This document shows, piece after piece, positions 46,950-58,345 of a stretch of DNA of 64,000 nucleotides. The number at the start of each line of letters is the position of its first letter. The first letter of the stretch is position 1. The position numbers were made by a program, and so were the translations under genes. Origin of the DNA: Buddleja alternifolia (Eukaryota > Streptophyta > Magnoliopsida > Lamiales > Scrophulariaceae). The notes under the pieces are model-generated. The model saw only the letters and a list, made by a program, of their open reading frames with translations, had not been told where the DNA came from and did no database searches. Location: NCBI GenBank assembly GCA_019426215.1, contig CM033391.1:8854708-8918707 (forward strand). The letters run 5' to 3'.

Positions 46950-47450
46950 AATATGAAAAAGTAAGAAAGATAATGAGTTGAATAGTGGGATAGTGTAATT
47001 AATGATAAAAGATTGTGAAAAGATTGAAATGATTGATTGTTATATAGGGGAATGTGTAGTGTATTTAAAATTTGACCATTTTCTATAGAATTTGGCTTGA
47101 ACTGTGTATTTTTATTTTTTGGTGATCCAAAAAATGAAAATATTTCTAATACTCACAACCATACATAGCCCAAATTTTACAGCAAATGCCCCAATTTCAA
47201 ATCATATCATACATTCCCCTATATAACTACTCATTATTTCATCAATTCAATCACTTCATTCTTTCTGTTTATTAATTATATAATTCACCTATCCAACACA
47301 TTATCTTTCTTACTTTTTCATAACTAAAATATCATTCTAATTTTTTCTCCTATCATCATTACATATATAATTAATTCAATCAACTTTATATCACATCTAC
47401 ACAATTTCCAAACATTTTCCAAAAACACATCCAAACAAACAAAAAAAATT
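46950..47450. repeat. Long inverted repeat of MITE family A (copy 3)
   Basis: The left arm (about 46957-47100) and right arm (about 47155-47325, reverse complement) match along GAAAAAGTAAGAAAGATAAT and GTTATATAGGGGAATGT. A short spacer centred near 47130 carries its own small hairpin (TTTTTTGG...CCAAAAAA). The right flank to 47450 matches the repeat at 38400-38570 in reverse. This is either a fold-back element or two copies inserted head to head. Confidence 0.65.
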
Positions 47451-47459
47451 AATATTGGT

Positions 47460-48719
47460 ATATCCATTATTACTCCTAATTTTCAGTTTGGTTAAACAAG
47501 CTCGGCCCATGATACATAGTAGGCCCGGTTTTTTATCACACCTATTCTAGGATATTGGATACCACCTACTAGGTGGTATCCATTATCACGAGATTATATT
47601 CAAACTTCTTTAGACATGGTAATTACTAGTTCACCCCTATAATAAAAAAAATACATAACCTAGTTTCTTTGGTATTAAACCATTGTTCATGCAAAGTAAA
47701 ATATATATTTTTTATAATTCATCGATTTTATTATGATACTCAAGATGATTTTATTTGATTTATAAACCATAGATAGAATTATTTTCCAATCATATTTTAT
47801 GGTTAAGAATCAATTTTGAAAGATAAAATCGTGCTTACCATGGGAAGATAATGAATATTTTTTTAAATTGATTTCTTCCTAAAATGAAGCAAGAGGAAGT
47901 TTGAAGAATAAAAGGTTGAATTATATTTTATTTTCTAGATTTGTGAAAAGTGAGAATATGACTTTTGGTTATATGTTGAATATGATATGTCAAGTCTCTC
48001 TTGCCTTGCTGGTAAGTAAAAACAAATATGGGTAATTTTGGTATTCCAAAAAAATTAATAGGATATTTTAGGGTTTTTCTATTGATCCATCTTAATATAA
48101 AATGCTAACCAAACAATTTGAAAATAAATCCTTAGGATATCAGTCTTATTTATCTATGCAACCAAACAATTTTTCGCCAATGTATCCCTTCATTTCTACC
48201 ATAGCTATCAAGCATAATTTTATCACATTCAATCCTATGCGGGCAACCAAACGAAGTCTTAACATACTAATAAAATACACTTGTGTTACGCGTGGATTAT
48301 TGGGTTTGCTTTGAGTTTAGTATAAAAAATATTGTAAAATGAGAATGGTTATAACATGCATAATTAAATAAATTAAAAATTGATTGTTACAAATAAGTAG
48401 AATCTAGAAATACTCAATACTTTGTAAACCAACATCGAATAAGTACATTACTTTATAAGGTCATGTTTGGATTGGGGGATTCAAAAGCCATAATTTCAAA
48501 TTTATCATGCAAATTTATTGATCTTAAATGGATGATTTCAATTTGCAATGAATTTTAAATGATTTTCCACTCTTTTGGCAATTTTTTCATTTACCACAGT
48601 AGATTCTAGATCTAGCTAATTTTGAGTAGTTTGGGTTCTACTCCTACCATATGAGTTTTTATTATACTTGGATTGTAGTTTCATGTATGATTTCTAATTT
48701 AGTTTCCGTTCTACATGTT
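47460..48719. other. AT-rich spacer
   Basis: A near-perfect 25-base palindrome, GGATACCACCTA-C-TAGGTGGTATCC, lies at 47557-47581. Otherwise no gene is seen. Confidence 0.5.
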
Positions 48720-48724
48720 ATTCT

Positions 48725-49337
48725 TGTTAGGGATGGTAGCATTAGAGCATGAAAAATAAACAAGAAACAAAAAATCTAAGCCTAAATATGAAGATGAAAA
48801 ATATGAGGATTTTAACGTGGTTTGGCATAATTGTCTATATCCACGAGCCAACTTAGACTATATCTTTATTTTTTAATGAGTGAATCAGAGTACATCAATG
48901 AATAACAAGAAGAGTTCTCGTATTTATACTAGTGGCGAAGACCTAAACCCTAACAAATTAGGAAAACAATCCTAATCAACAAAGGGAATAATTCGTAAAC
49001 ATAATATGAAGTAATTCTAATCAATCTATGGCTCAAACATGCCAAAATCTGCCAAACTTGCACCCCAAGACAAAAAAACTCGCTAAAACTCATCAAAAAA
49101 TGTGTAAAGCTTCGTAAATCGGCGCTTGCGCGCCCCGGCTGGCGCATGGGAGCCCCGGGTGCCGTCGGTCCCCTTTTTTGACTCTTCATGACTATGGTCT
49201 ATTCCAACCCTATTTCGTAACCCCGGGTCTACCCCGAACCCTTTCGGCTCCGTCTTGGCTCTATTTTGTCTTCCTTTTGGTCAATTCTCTTGGCATTTTT
49301 CTTGGCTATTTGAAATCATCTCCACACAAACCCATCA
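48725..49337 (-). repeat. 3' LTR of the non-coding element
   Basis: The 613-bp LTR starts TGTTAGGGATGGTAGCAT and ends ACAAACCCATCA on the plus strand. Near its end is a GC-rich stretch (GCGCGCCCCGGCTGGCGC). Confidence 0.88.
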
Positions 49338-50542
49338 ATCTCCTACTTGAAGAATGATCTTCAAATTCTCGAACTCAACTTGAACCACCACTTCACTTTT
49401 TTTAAATGACCCTTAGTCTAGTCGACACATCCCCAAACCTAATGGAGATCAAGCCCCGAGACCTCTTCATGTCTCGCCAATTCATTCGTCCTTTAGTGTC
49501 ACCCACTTGACAAACTCTCTTTGTAAACATCGTTCCCTTTTTTTTTAACCTTTGCCACTACCCTATTCTTATGGTAATCAGCCAACTCCTGAATACAGTG
49601 GCATATCCATCTCGGTCCAACTGACCCTCGGATATAGGTTACTCTAAAACCCGAACATGTCACAATCCAAAACGCCTCAATCAACCCGTCCACTGACATC
49701 TTTCCAACAAGGATTTTTTCCAATAGCAATCCCGGATCCCTCACATATTTGCTCCCTGCCCCTGCATGAGCTGTGTCTGATCCATCCGCCTACTAGGTTT
49801 TTCATGGCCAACTCGGGTCACTGATACATCTGCTCGAGCTCCCACTCCATGAGCTATGTTACATCCCTCTGCCAAAAAAAAACCCCATGCTCTGCAAACC
49901 CGATTTCGCATCCTGCCACCATGACTTCTGACTCCACGGTCAACCCATTCCAGTGCCGCTTCCTGCCTTCACGGTTTCTCTCTACATGGTCATGCCACCA
50001 CAACCTTGCCTCTGGTCTCTCGGCTACACGACTCTGCTCTTTCAGCTACTGATTCTGTCACTGTAACCTCTGGCTTGGTGGATTTGCTTTCTTGGCACCC
50101 TAACTCTGTCCCCCAGTCTCTAGCAACTCGTTCGCTCCCTCTCTGCAATAGGGATTTGTTCTCTGACCTCTGGCTATACGGATTTGCCTCCAGCTCCACA
50201 ACTGCTTCCACTGACTTAGTGTCTAGACACCTGGTAACACAAATCTGGCTCTATTGTTGCGGATCTGCTGGCACCAAATTTTTCAACATTTTCTTGTTAA
50301 CGTTCAATGGGGTTACTCTTCTTTGTTTGGAGATCTAAATGACCCCATCCTCCCCTGTCATCTTCTTTGGCTTTACCACGACCTTAATCCGTGCTCTTTG
50401 CAATGAAATTGTTGAGCTTGATTATTCTTCCATCTCCTACCATTATTCGCAAGACAAAATCCGCATTTAAGCAAAAATGCTTCCACATAGATCTAGATCT
50501 AAGACGTCTCCTATATTTACAACCTATGGCTCTGATACCAGT
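49338..50542 (-). other. Internal region of the non-coding LTR element
   Basis: The 1.2-kb interior has several short frames on both strands. One on the plus strand, rich in Ser, Leu and Thr (50006-50338), has no recognisable domain. None resembles Copia or gypsy proteins. Confidence 0.6.
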
Positions 50543-51148
50543 TGTTTGGGATGATAGCATCAGAGCACAAAAAATAAACAAGAAATAAGAAATCTAAGCC
50601 TAAACATGAAGATGAAAAACATGAGGATTTTAACGTTGTTCGGCATAATTGCCTACATCCACGAGCCAACTATATCTTTATTTCTTAATGAGTGAATCAG
50701 AGTATATCAATAAATTACAAGTAGAGTTCTCATATTTATACTAGTGGTGAAGACCTAAACCCTGACAAATTAATAAAACAATCCTAAAAAATAAAGGGAA
50801 TAAATCGTAAACACAATAGGAAGTAATTCTAATCAATTGAGGACTCAAATATGCCAAAATCGGCCAAACTTGCACCCAAGGACAAAAACTCGTCAAAACT
50901 CATCAAAAAACGCATACAACTTCATAAATCGGTGCCCCGGGTCGCGCCTGGGCCCCCGGCTGGCGCTTGGGCGTTGCCGGGCCTCTTTTTTTTACTATTC
51001 ATGACTCCAGTCTATTCCGACCCTATTTCGCAACCCTGGGTCTACCCCGACCCTTCTCGGCTCTGTCTTGGCTCTATTTTGTGTTCTTTTTAGTCAATTC
51101 CCTTGGTATTTCCCTTGGCTATTTGAAATCCTCCACACAAACCCATCA
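50543..51148 (-). repeat. 5' LTR of the non-coding element
   Basis: The 606-bp LTR starts TGTTTGGGATGATAGCATC and ends ACAAACCCATCA on the plus strand. It aligns with 48725-49337 throughout, with scattered differences. Confidence 0.88.
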
Positions 51149-51168
51149 GTTCTTGTATAATATATTTC

Positions 51169-51626
51169 GGGTAAATTACATACAACCCCCTTGTGATCGA
51201 CCTTATTATCACTCCACCCTCCTATGATTTATTTTTTGTCATTTTACCCCCTTGCCATTTCTAAAAAGATATCTACCGCCTCCCTCGAATATTTTTGCCT
51301 GTAAAAAATTCTATAAAGACCAAAATACCCTTGTTTATTTGAAGTTACACTAATATTAGTTCTAATTTTTTATATTGTTTCTATTATTTTATATTGTAAT
51401 TTTTATTTACCTTTTTATTTTCATATTTTTTTATTTTCATCTTCTTCCCAACACATTCCTCCCCCCCCCCCCCCCCAACATATCCCTAATCCTAATATAC
51501 TATTTCCTTATCTAACCAAAATTAGTCCCCCACTGAATGCACCATCATCCTAATCATCTTCTCCATCCCAATTTAAATTTTATAATCATCAAAAGATATT
51601 TAAAAATTTATGCTTATAATCTATAT

Positions 51627-51677
<51 letters not shown>

Positions 51678-52470
51678 TGTGTTCAAATCTGCAAATCTGC
51701 AAATTTGCAGATTTGAAAAACTTCTTCAAATTTGCAGATTGAAGTAAAACAATGGACCACTTGCAGATTTGCAGATTTCCCAATTGTATTTATTGAATCA
51801 TGTGCACAACAATTTTAATAAAACATGGTCCTTGATTGAGAATTAGTGCAAGATAATTAATAAATAATTAATTAAGTGGAAGCAGGTTGATTATCCTTCG
51901 TCGGAAGTGGTGGGGATGTGATTACAAGTTTGCAGGCGGGTTTGCAGATTGCCGATGGTGCTTTGGGGCTGTCGGAGATGATGATGGTGGTAGTGTTTGC
52001 AAGTGGTCGGCAGCGGGCTTGGGGTTGCTGGAAGAGATGGTGGCGCGTCGGCAGTGAAAGGTGGTGACGAGATTACTGTGCAGATATATATATATATATT
52101 CTATATTTATAATATTATTAATATATATTTTTTAAATATCTTTTATAATTTTAAAAATATATATTTGATATAAACATAAGAAATTTAATAGCAATCGGTG
52201 ATCTCTATAAAGATCTACGGTTGTTATAAATTCAAAATAATCTTGATCATTGATGTTTAGGAGATCAGACCCAACTGTTAGCATTTCAGGGGCAAAATAG
52301 TCTTTAGTTGATAGAAATTCGATAACCAGTCTCACGACACGCGAGTGAGGCGCGTAGGGAGTTAAATTGCATCTTTAATTTTTTCAGAGGGGATTAAGTT
52401 GACAATTTTTTTTCATAGGGGGTGGGGTGATAATAAGGTCAGTCACAGGAAGGTTAGGTGTAATTTACCC
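51169..52470. mobile_element. MULE-like non-autonomous TIR element
   Basis: The 1302-bp element starts GGGTAAATTACATACAACCC and its other end, in reverse complement, reads GGGTAAATTACACCTAACCT. The ends remain similar for about 60-80 bases (both contain GACCTTATTATCAC). A perfect 10-bp duplication AATATATTTC flanks it (51159-51168 and 52471-52480), as expected for Mutator-like elements. Inside are a C-run (51463-51478), a TA/TG microsatellite (51628-51678), a cluster of GCAAATCTGCA-type repeats, and a GC-rich stretch (51900-52080). No transposase is present. Confidence 0.85.
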
Positions 52471-52480
52471 AATATATTTC

Positions 52481-53255
52481 TAACGTCTTGTTTATTAAGA
52501 AGTTTTTCCCTTTTGAGAAGAGAAAAGAGTCCGATTTAGTTTCTTCAAGGAGAAAATTGACTAAAGTGAGTGCATAAAATAAAATGGTTAAACCTAATAT
52601 TTTTCAACTTTGGTGGTTGAATACACAAAGAAAGGGGCAAAAATTTGACATTTTTGGTCTTTGGGGTGTCAAAATTTTAAATATAAATAAATTATTGGCC
52701 AATACTACAATTTATCAAAACTTGAAGGAGGGGGCTATCCTCACTAGGCCCCTTCAACTCCGTCTCTAATGATAACTAGGATCGAAATTAAACTCAAGTA
52801 TATAGTTTTCATTTTGTTTGAAATTTTTAAAAAATATTTTCTCATAATTATAAGTTTGAAGATGAAGACCCTCACAACTTTGAAGGGATTGTAGTCATGG
52901 ATCAAGATACCAATGTTTTCGAGTTCTAGGTGAATGAAGTCAAACAAATGATGTGACATATCATTTGAAGAATTTATCTATCAGGTTTGGATTGGGCAGA
53001 GTCATGAAATTTTTTCACAAATTTATGTTAAAGTTCTAGCGGAGATCGAACTTGTCATGTCTATGTCTCTGAGCCTGTTGAATGCAAGAATATTCTCTGA
53101 CCCTCTTAATTTGTGAAAGCCTATTGAATGCAAGAAGTTCTAGTAGAAATTGAATGTTAAACAACCGTCCAAAATGGACACCTGATATTTCATTTGAGTT
53201 TTATGGTTTTATCTTTTAAAATCGGATTTTCTCTCTTTGTTAATTATTTGGAACA
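52481..53255. other. Spacer
   Basis: AT-rich sequence with no domain in either strand. A short direct repeat, CTATTGAATGCAAGAA near 53079 and 53124, is the only structure I noticed. Confidence 0.45.
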
Positions 53256-53263
53256 TATGATAA

Positions 53264-53592
53264 TATGGGTGTACACGAGCTGAGCTCAATGAGTCTGAGT
53301 AAATGAACTTGATTTTAAAAAAATATATATTATTTTTTTATTAATTTTTTCGTATTATTACTTTTTATAATACACATATATTTTTGAATAAAATTATGAT
53401 AAATATTTAATATATCATTATTTTTATATAATATAACACTATATAGTATAATAAATAAATAAATAAAATATTATTTTTCATACAGGCCCGCCTCACAACA
53501 AGTATAAATTGGCCCGAGCTTAACTCGTTAAGAAAAACTCAACTCATTAGCTCAAGCTCAAATCAAGCCGCCTTGATTCAATGACCACCCTA
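53264..53592. mobile_element. Small hAT-like element
   Basis: The 329-bp element is flanked by the perfect 8-bp duplication TATGATAA (53256-53263 and 53593-53600), the size used by hAT transposons. The ends TATGGGTG and (reverse complement) TAGGGTGG form a short inverted repeat followed by GAGCTGAGCTC- and GCTCAAGCTC-type words. It is AT-rich inside, with no transposase. Confidence 0.78.
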
Positions 53593-53867
53593 TATGATAA
53601 TTACAACTATCCCTCTTTAAATACAATGTCCTGACTCAGTGTGACGCAATCCAAGATCTGGATAAGGCATTGAGATTTTGGAGGTGACTCTTAATGGCTC
53701 ATAGCCCCATATATGTAAAACTTTGCCCTAAAAGCTCAAGGAGTGACGGCTTCCGTATGTTTAGGACATTGCCCTGTATGATACAACTCTCGATATTCCT
53801 ATTGACAAATCAGTTGGGGCACCATTTTCCATGTTTAGGGTCTGCAAGCCAGTGGCCCGTTGGACAA

Positions 53868-54133
53868 TGTTAGAAATCAAAGTAGCATAGCAATGAAGAA
53901 ATGATGTGTAGAAATGAAGAATTCTCTAGATGATTTATTGTAAAAATGAATTCTGAATTACGAATTGAGATACAACTTGCAAGTCTATATATAGACTGCT
54001 GTAGATGGAAAAGGAAAGCTTACAAATCAAGCTAACAGAATATGTTAACTTACATAACTAACTAACCGAGCTAAACTAACAAACAAGATAAATTACAACA
54101 CTGTCACTAACAGTATTTACACATACTTTAACA
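53868..54133 (-). repeat. 3' LTR of the deleted Copia element
   Basis: The 266-bp LTR matches 56038-56296 closely, with a few substitutions and a small insertion. Confidence 0.92.
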
Positions 54134-54140
54134 TCCTCCG

Positions 54141-55426
54141 TCAAATTGGAATTTGTAGGAGATTACAAATGCCCAGCTTGCTGAGAAAACATTGTAATTG
54201 TGGTTTGCTTAGAGCCTTTGTAAACAGCTCAGCTAGTTGCAACTTGGTATGTATGTAGCTTGGATCAATCAATCCACTCTGTAGCTTTTCCCTGAATAAA
54301 TGACAATCTAATTCAATGTGCTTTGTTCTCTCATGATATGCTAGGTTAGATGCTGCGTTGAAGTGTTGCTTGGCTATCACAACCCAATGGCACTGGTGTC
54401 AATCTAGTTATCTGTAACTTAGCCAATAAGTTGATAAGCCATGTTAATTCACAAAATACAAAGGCCATTGATCTATACTCAGATTCTGCTGAAGACCTTG
54501 AAACAGTGTTTTGTTTCTTGGTCTTCCATGATATAAGTGCCTCTCCAATCTTTATACAGCAGCCAGTTACTAATCTTTTTGTCAATGAGCAAGAAGCCCA
54601 ATCAGCATCACAGTATCTTGTCAACTTTAAGACTTGATTAGCTGGAAACAACAATCTTTGATCCAAAGTTCCTTTAACATATCTCAAAACCTTTGTGCAA
54701 TGTTCAAATGAGGGACTCTAGGTTTTGCCATGAATTGACTAAGTATGTGTATGGGGTAAGCTAAATCAGGTCTTGAAATAGTTAGATAAATCAACCTTCC
54801 AACCAATCTCTTATAAACTGATGCATCACTCAACTTCTCTCCACCAGTATTGTTAAATTTGTGATTTTGATCCATTGGAATAATACTAGGTTTTGAACCA
54901 GAAAGTCGAACATCTGAGATGATATCATGTGCATATTTCCTTTGATTCAAATAGACTCCATCTTTAGTTCTTAGTATTTCAAAACCAAGAAAATATTTGT
55001 GATACCCTAAATTCTTGATTTTGAACTTGCGATCCAAAAACTTCTTTAATTCATCAATAATTCTGTAATTTGTCCCTGTCATCACTACATCATCAACGTA
55101 CACAAGCAAGGCAGTGAAATTCATTTCGTCAGTCTTTGCGGACAAAGAGTGTCACATCTTGATTGTGTAAGCCCAACTTCAAGTAATGTAGATGCGAATT
55201 TTGCTAACCACTGTCTAGAAGCATGTCTAAGGCCATATAGTGATTTTACCAATCTGCAAACTTGCTTCTTATATCCTCCTTGCATGGCAAAACCTGGAGG
55301 TAACTCCATATACACCTCCTCAGTCAATCCTCCATGCAAGAATACATCATTTAACCCCATCAGAAATTGCATAAGCTTCTGCTCATCTAGCTGAGACTCC
55401 CATCCCAAGCTTTCAATACTTAACAA
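54141..55426 (-). pseudogene. Copia RT (C-terminal part) and RNase H
   Basis: The retained RT starts at WESQLDEQKLMQFLMGLND, with EEVYMELPPGF, VCRLVKSLYGLRHASRQW, the catalytic YVDD (ALLVYVDDVVMTG) and YLTISRPDLAYPIHILSQF. RNase H follows with YCDADWASC, SWKTKKQNTVSRSSAESEYR, CDSQA and HIELDCHLFREK. Frameshifts near 55130, 54690 and 54370 break it. The expected integrase and protease to the right are missing. Confidence 0.9.
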
Positions 55427-55928
55427 TTAACACTTCCTCTACAAATTGGCATATTTGTCATATCATCTAACTCATCCCATAACTGCTTTAACTTTGTGTA
55501 ATAGGACTCAACACTCATAGTTTCTTGATTACATGAGGAAATAGCCTTTCTTAAACCATAAACTCTAGAATCAGTTGCTAGAGAATCTTCCATACATGTT
55601 TGACCACATAATAGTTGTTGTATTACTATGTGAAATCGATTTTTCAATTTATTTAGAAATTGCACTAATAATCCATGAAATTACCATATTGTTTACCTAT
55701 TTACCGTGGTAGAGTTGGATCATCATCTGGAGGCTTTGTAATGGCTCCATTTACAAACCCTAGCTTGTTTTTCCAAGACAAAGCTATCTCCATGGATCTG
55801 CACCATGGAATATAATTGGAAGCTCCAACAAGATCCTGATTTACAAGAATCATTCTAGGCATGTCTGAGTTTTGAAGATTTAGATCTCCTAGAGTGATCG
55901 CGATCTGATTTGCATATGCATTGGCCAT
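55420..55928 (-). pseudogene. Copia gag fragment
   Basis: The start MANAYANQIAITLGDLNLQN leads to NQDLVGASNYIPWCRSMEIA, the typical N-terminal Copia gag motif. The second part has LNKLKNRFHIVIQQLLCG and YYTKLKQLWDELDDMTNMP (UBN2-type gag core). A stop and frame change separate them near 55700, and the zinc knuckle is lost where gag joins RT. Confidence 0.82.
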
Positions 55929-56024
55929 TTCGATTCAAAGAAAGAACAAACAAGAGATGAAGATATGATAAAGAATCAATCAATTCAAAGAAATTATGAG
56001 ATTAAAAAAGCAATGGATCTTTAT

Positions 56025-56037
56025 GCTCTTGATACCA
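56025..56037 (-). other. Primer-binding site of the deleted Copia element
   Basis: TGGTATCAAGAGC on the minus strand directly abuts the 5' LTR and matches the tRNA-iMet-type site usual in Copia elements. Confidence 0.85.
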
Positions 56038-56296
56038 TGTTAGAAATCAAAGCAACATAACAATGAAGAAATGATCTATAGAGATGAAGCACCCTCTAGA
56101 TGATTTATTGTAAAAATGAATTCTGAATTAAGATACAACTTGCAAGTCTATATATAGAGTGATGTAGATGGAAAAGGAAAGCTTACAAATCAAGCTAACA
56201 TAATTTGTTAACTAGCAAAACTAACTAACCGAACTAAACTAACAAACAAGCTAAATTACAAAACTGCCACTAACGGTATTTACAAATACTTTAACA
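56038..56296 (-). repeat. 5' LTR of the deleted Copia element
   Basis: The 259-bp LTR has ends TGTTAGAAATC and CTTTAACA on the plus strand. A TATA-like CTATATATAGA is present inside, as in the other copy. Confidence 0.92.
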
Positions 56297-56609
56297 GGCA
56301 AGAGTTACTTCCGAATCACTTGGGTATAACTGTATAATCTATAATGAGCACTTGAAGGGGACTGTAATATCGGCCCGACATCAAACAAGAGCGAATAAAT
56401 CAGATGTTTATATGTCAAGAAATTCAAGTAGAATTTAAAAATGTCTTCAAGAACTTAATTTTAAATTAATACTCATTGGTTTGTGAGGCAACTCATATCC
56501 ATTAGAAACCAACTTACTATTCTGAAATGCGACTATCCAAATTCTCATGTGACGAGTGAATTATAATTTTTTAAATTTTACAGGTGCTGTCATTTGGCTA
56601 AGCAGTATA

Positions 56610-57731
56610 TGTTGGACAAAACTTCACAAACGTATCAAATGCTAACAAATGAACAGAGACGAGAGAGAACTCTCTATCCTTAATGCTAAATTGTCCCGCC
56701 TTGGTGGTACGGGTTATTGCAACAAGCATCCTAAGATACAACGATATACGTTCTGAATTCAAAACACTTCAAATTTCAGAATCGAACAAACTTTTGCTAC
56801 TTAGAACTCTTTAGAGAGGGAGAGAATGATAGAAAGATATGAAAGCAGATTGCTTTTGGTGTGTTTTTGCATCTACTGGAAGAGGCCTATTTATAGGCTA
56901 AGAAATCCGATACATTAAACACGAGAATTAAATTAGCAGTCTGAAACCGCCGCCTACGTTCAAACGTGAGCACCCCAACGTTTGAACGTTAGGGTGAAAC
57001 GTCTTTAGCTGTTAATGCAGTTGAAATATTTCAGGCATTTCAGATATTTCTTCTAGAAGCGTCAACGTTCGAATGTCCAAAACGCAATGTTCGGACATTC
57101 AACGATCAACGTTCGCACGTCAAAACAGAAACGTTCGAACAATAGACCTTCTAGGAGGTTAATTCAAAAAATGAACACACGTGGCTAGCGTTTGTGCAAT
57201 TTCAATTTAACGGATCAGGTTTTCAGTTGTTGGATAAATTCTTAATGGATCAATATTTGTGGAAATAATTTTTGTCCAAAAAAGATTAATATCTTGGAAG
57301 GCCAAGTCCAAGTCCAAGCCCAGGCCCGCGACCCACGACCCGGATCTAGGCCCGAGACCTCTCCGATCCAGCAGCGGGCAGACGGAAGGTTGCGGCGGCG
57401 CGTGTGTGTGCGCTTATGTGGTGAACCGGACCATGGCTAGGCCCTCTCCCCTCACAAAACCCACAAAGATGAGATAACCCAAAGGACCAAACCTTTACCT
57501 CAAGATAATTTTAGATAAGCCAATTACAACGTTGATCAATTTCTTATGTGGGATAACTCACTTCAAACACTTCACTTTGACACTTAATTTCTCATTCGTT
57601 TTAAATTCGATTTAAGAAATTCGAAATGCTAAACTCATCTACTTGGAACGTAGATTAATATTATCCAGTAATATTTTGTATCCTACGTTCTTACAGTGTT
57701 CGAATGTCTTATGCAAAAGCCATCTCCAACA
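56610..57731 (-). repeat. 3' LTR of the larger Copia element
   Basis: The 1122-bp LTR has inverted ends TGTTGGA...TCCAACA. On the minus strand a TATAAATA box lies at 56895-56888. Upstream of it is the cluster of AACGTTCGAA palindromes described separately, and a GC-rich stretch at 57300-57420. Confidence 0.82.
56956..57140. promoter_or_regulatory. Array of ACGTTCGAACGT-like palindromes in the LTR U3
   Basis: Six related, mostly palindromic motifs occur at 56956-56967, 56977-56990, 57064-57076, 57086-57099, 57108-57120 and 57130-57140 (for example ACGTTCAAACGT, AACGTTTGAACGTT, AATGTTCGGACATT). They lie 60-245 bases upstream of the minus-strand TATA box. The other LTR has the same arrangement, including two perfect 12-base palindromes (63393-63404 and 63524-63535). 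They look like binding sites for a dimeric factor and may be an enhancer; no function is shown. Confidence 0.6.
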
Positions 57732-58345
57732 TACTTTTTATATGTGCAATGCATGATCTCAAGAGTTCAGACGAGAATTTATCACATCAGAAGAGGTAGC
57801 TTTTGGCTCTAAACCTTTCTTAGTGAGATATCATCCGATTTACTAGACTACCCAATGTTCATGATGTCTTGAATTGATCAGCCGTTCATGTAAATCTAGA
57901 CAATGATATTCGCATGATAAACTCTCAGTAGCTTTAATTCTCACTGTTGGGTCCATTTCGACAGTGACACCCCTTCTTAGATTCATAAGTGTTTATATTT
58001 TACTCAATGTTGAGGTAGCCTACACCTCATACTTACATAGGTGACTTCATATTTAAGAGTATCCTGCCATACTCCACTTCATTTAGACAGTATAGGAATC
58101 ATTAAAAAGCCTAGCTTAACCTTTGCTACAACTTGCAGGTTGCACTTCTTTATCCTAGGAAATGGGTTTGGAGTTAGACTCCTAAGTGCCTTACCGAATT
58201 TTCACAACTTAGTTGTCCCATTGAACCAAGATCTTGGGATCTCCAGTCAACATGGTTGAGTTTCCGCTGTGTCAATTTTTAATTTATAGTTCTTTTAATT
58301 TCATTCCTCTTGATAGGCAGTATATTTGATCTCTGGGCAATCCTT
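57732..58345 (-). other. 3' untranslated region of the larger Copia element
   Basis: This lies between the end of RNase H and the 3' LTR. It contains the GGAGATCCCAAGATCTTGGT-type stretch often found downstream of pol in this sort of Copia element. No coding domain is seen. Confidence 0.6.

Larger units (their letters stand above)
48725..51148 (-). mobile_element. Non-coding LTR retrotransposon (LARD/TRIM-like)
   Basis: Two similar LTRs (48725-49337 and 50543-51148) have TG...CA ends and enclose 1205 bp. An initiator-Met-type primer-binding site, TGGTATCAGAGCC on the minus strand (50540-50528), lies two bases from the right LTR, which fixes the minus orientation. The flanks ATTCT (48720-48724) and GTTCT (51149-51153) look like a 5-bp duplication with one mismatch. 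No gag, protease, RT or integrase motif is visible inside, so it would have depended on another element. Confidence 0.85.
53868..56296 (-). mobile_element. Deleted Ty1/copia retrotransposon
   Basis: Short LTRs (53868-54133 and 56038-56296) with TGTTAG...TTTAACA ends enclose 1.9 kb. On the minus strand a primer-binding site TGGTATCAAGAGC (56037-56025) follows the 5' LTR directly. Gag is followed at once by the second half of RT: protease, integrase and the first RT motifs are gone. The flanks GACAA (53863-53867) and GGCAA (56297-56301) are a probable 5-bp duplication with one mismatch. Confidence 0.9.

Noticed and set aside
53601..53867. Possible old gene fragment flanking the deleted Copia element
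   Set aside because: Composition looks less AT-rich, but no frame longer than about 30 codons and no recognisable motif.
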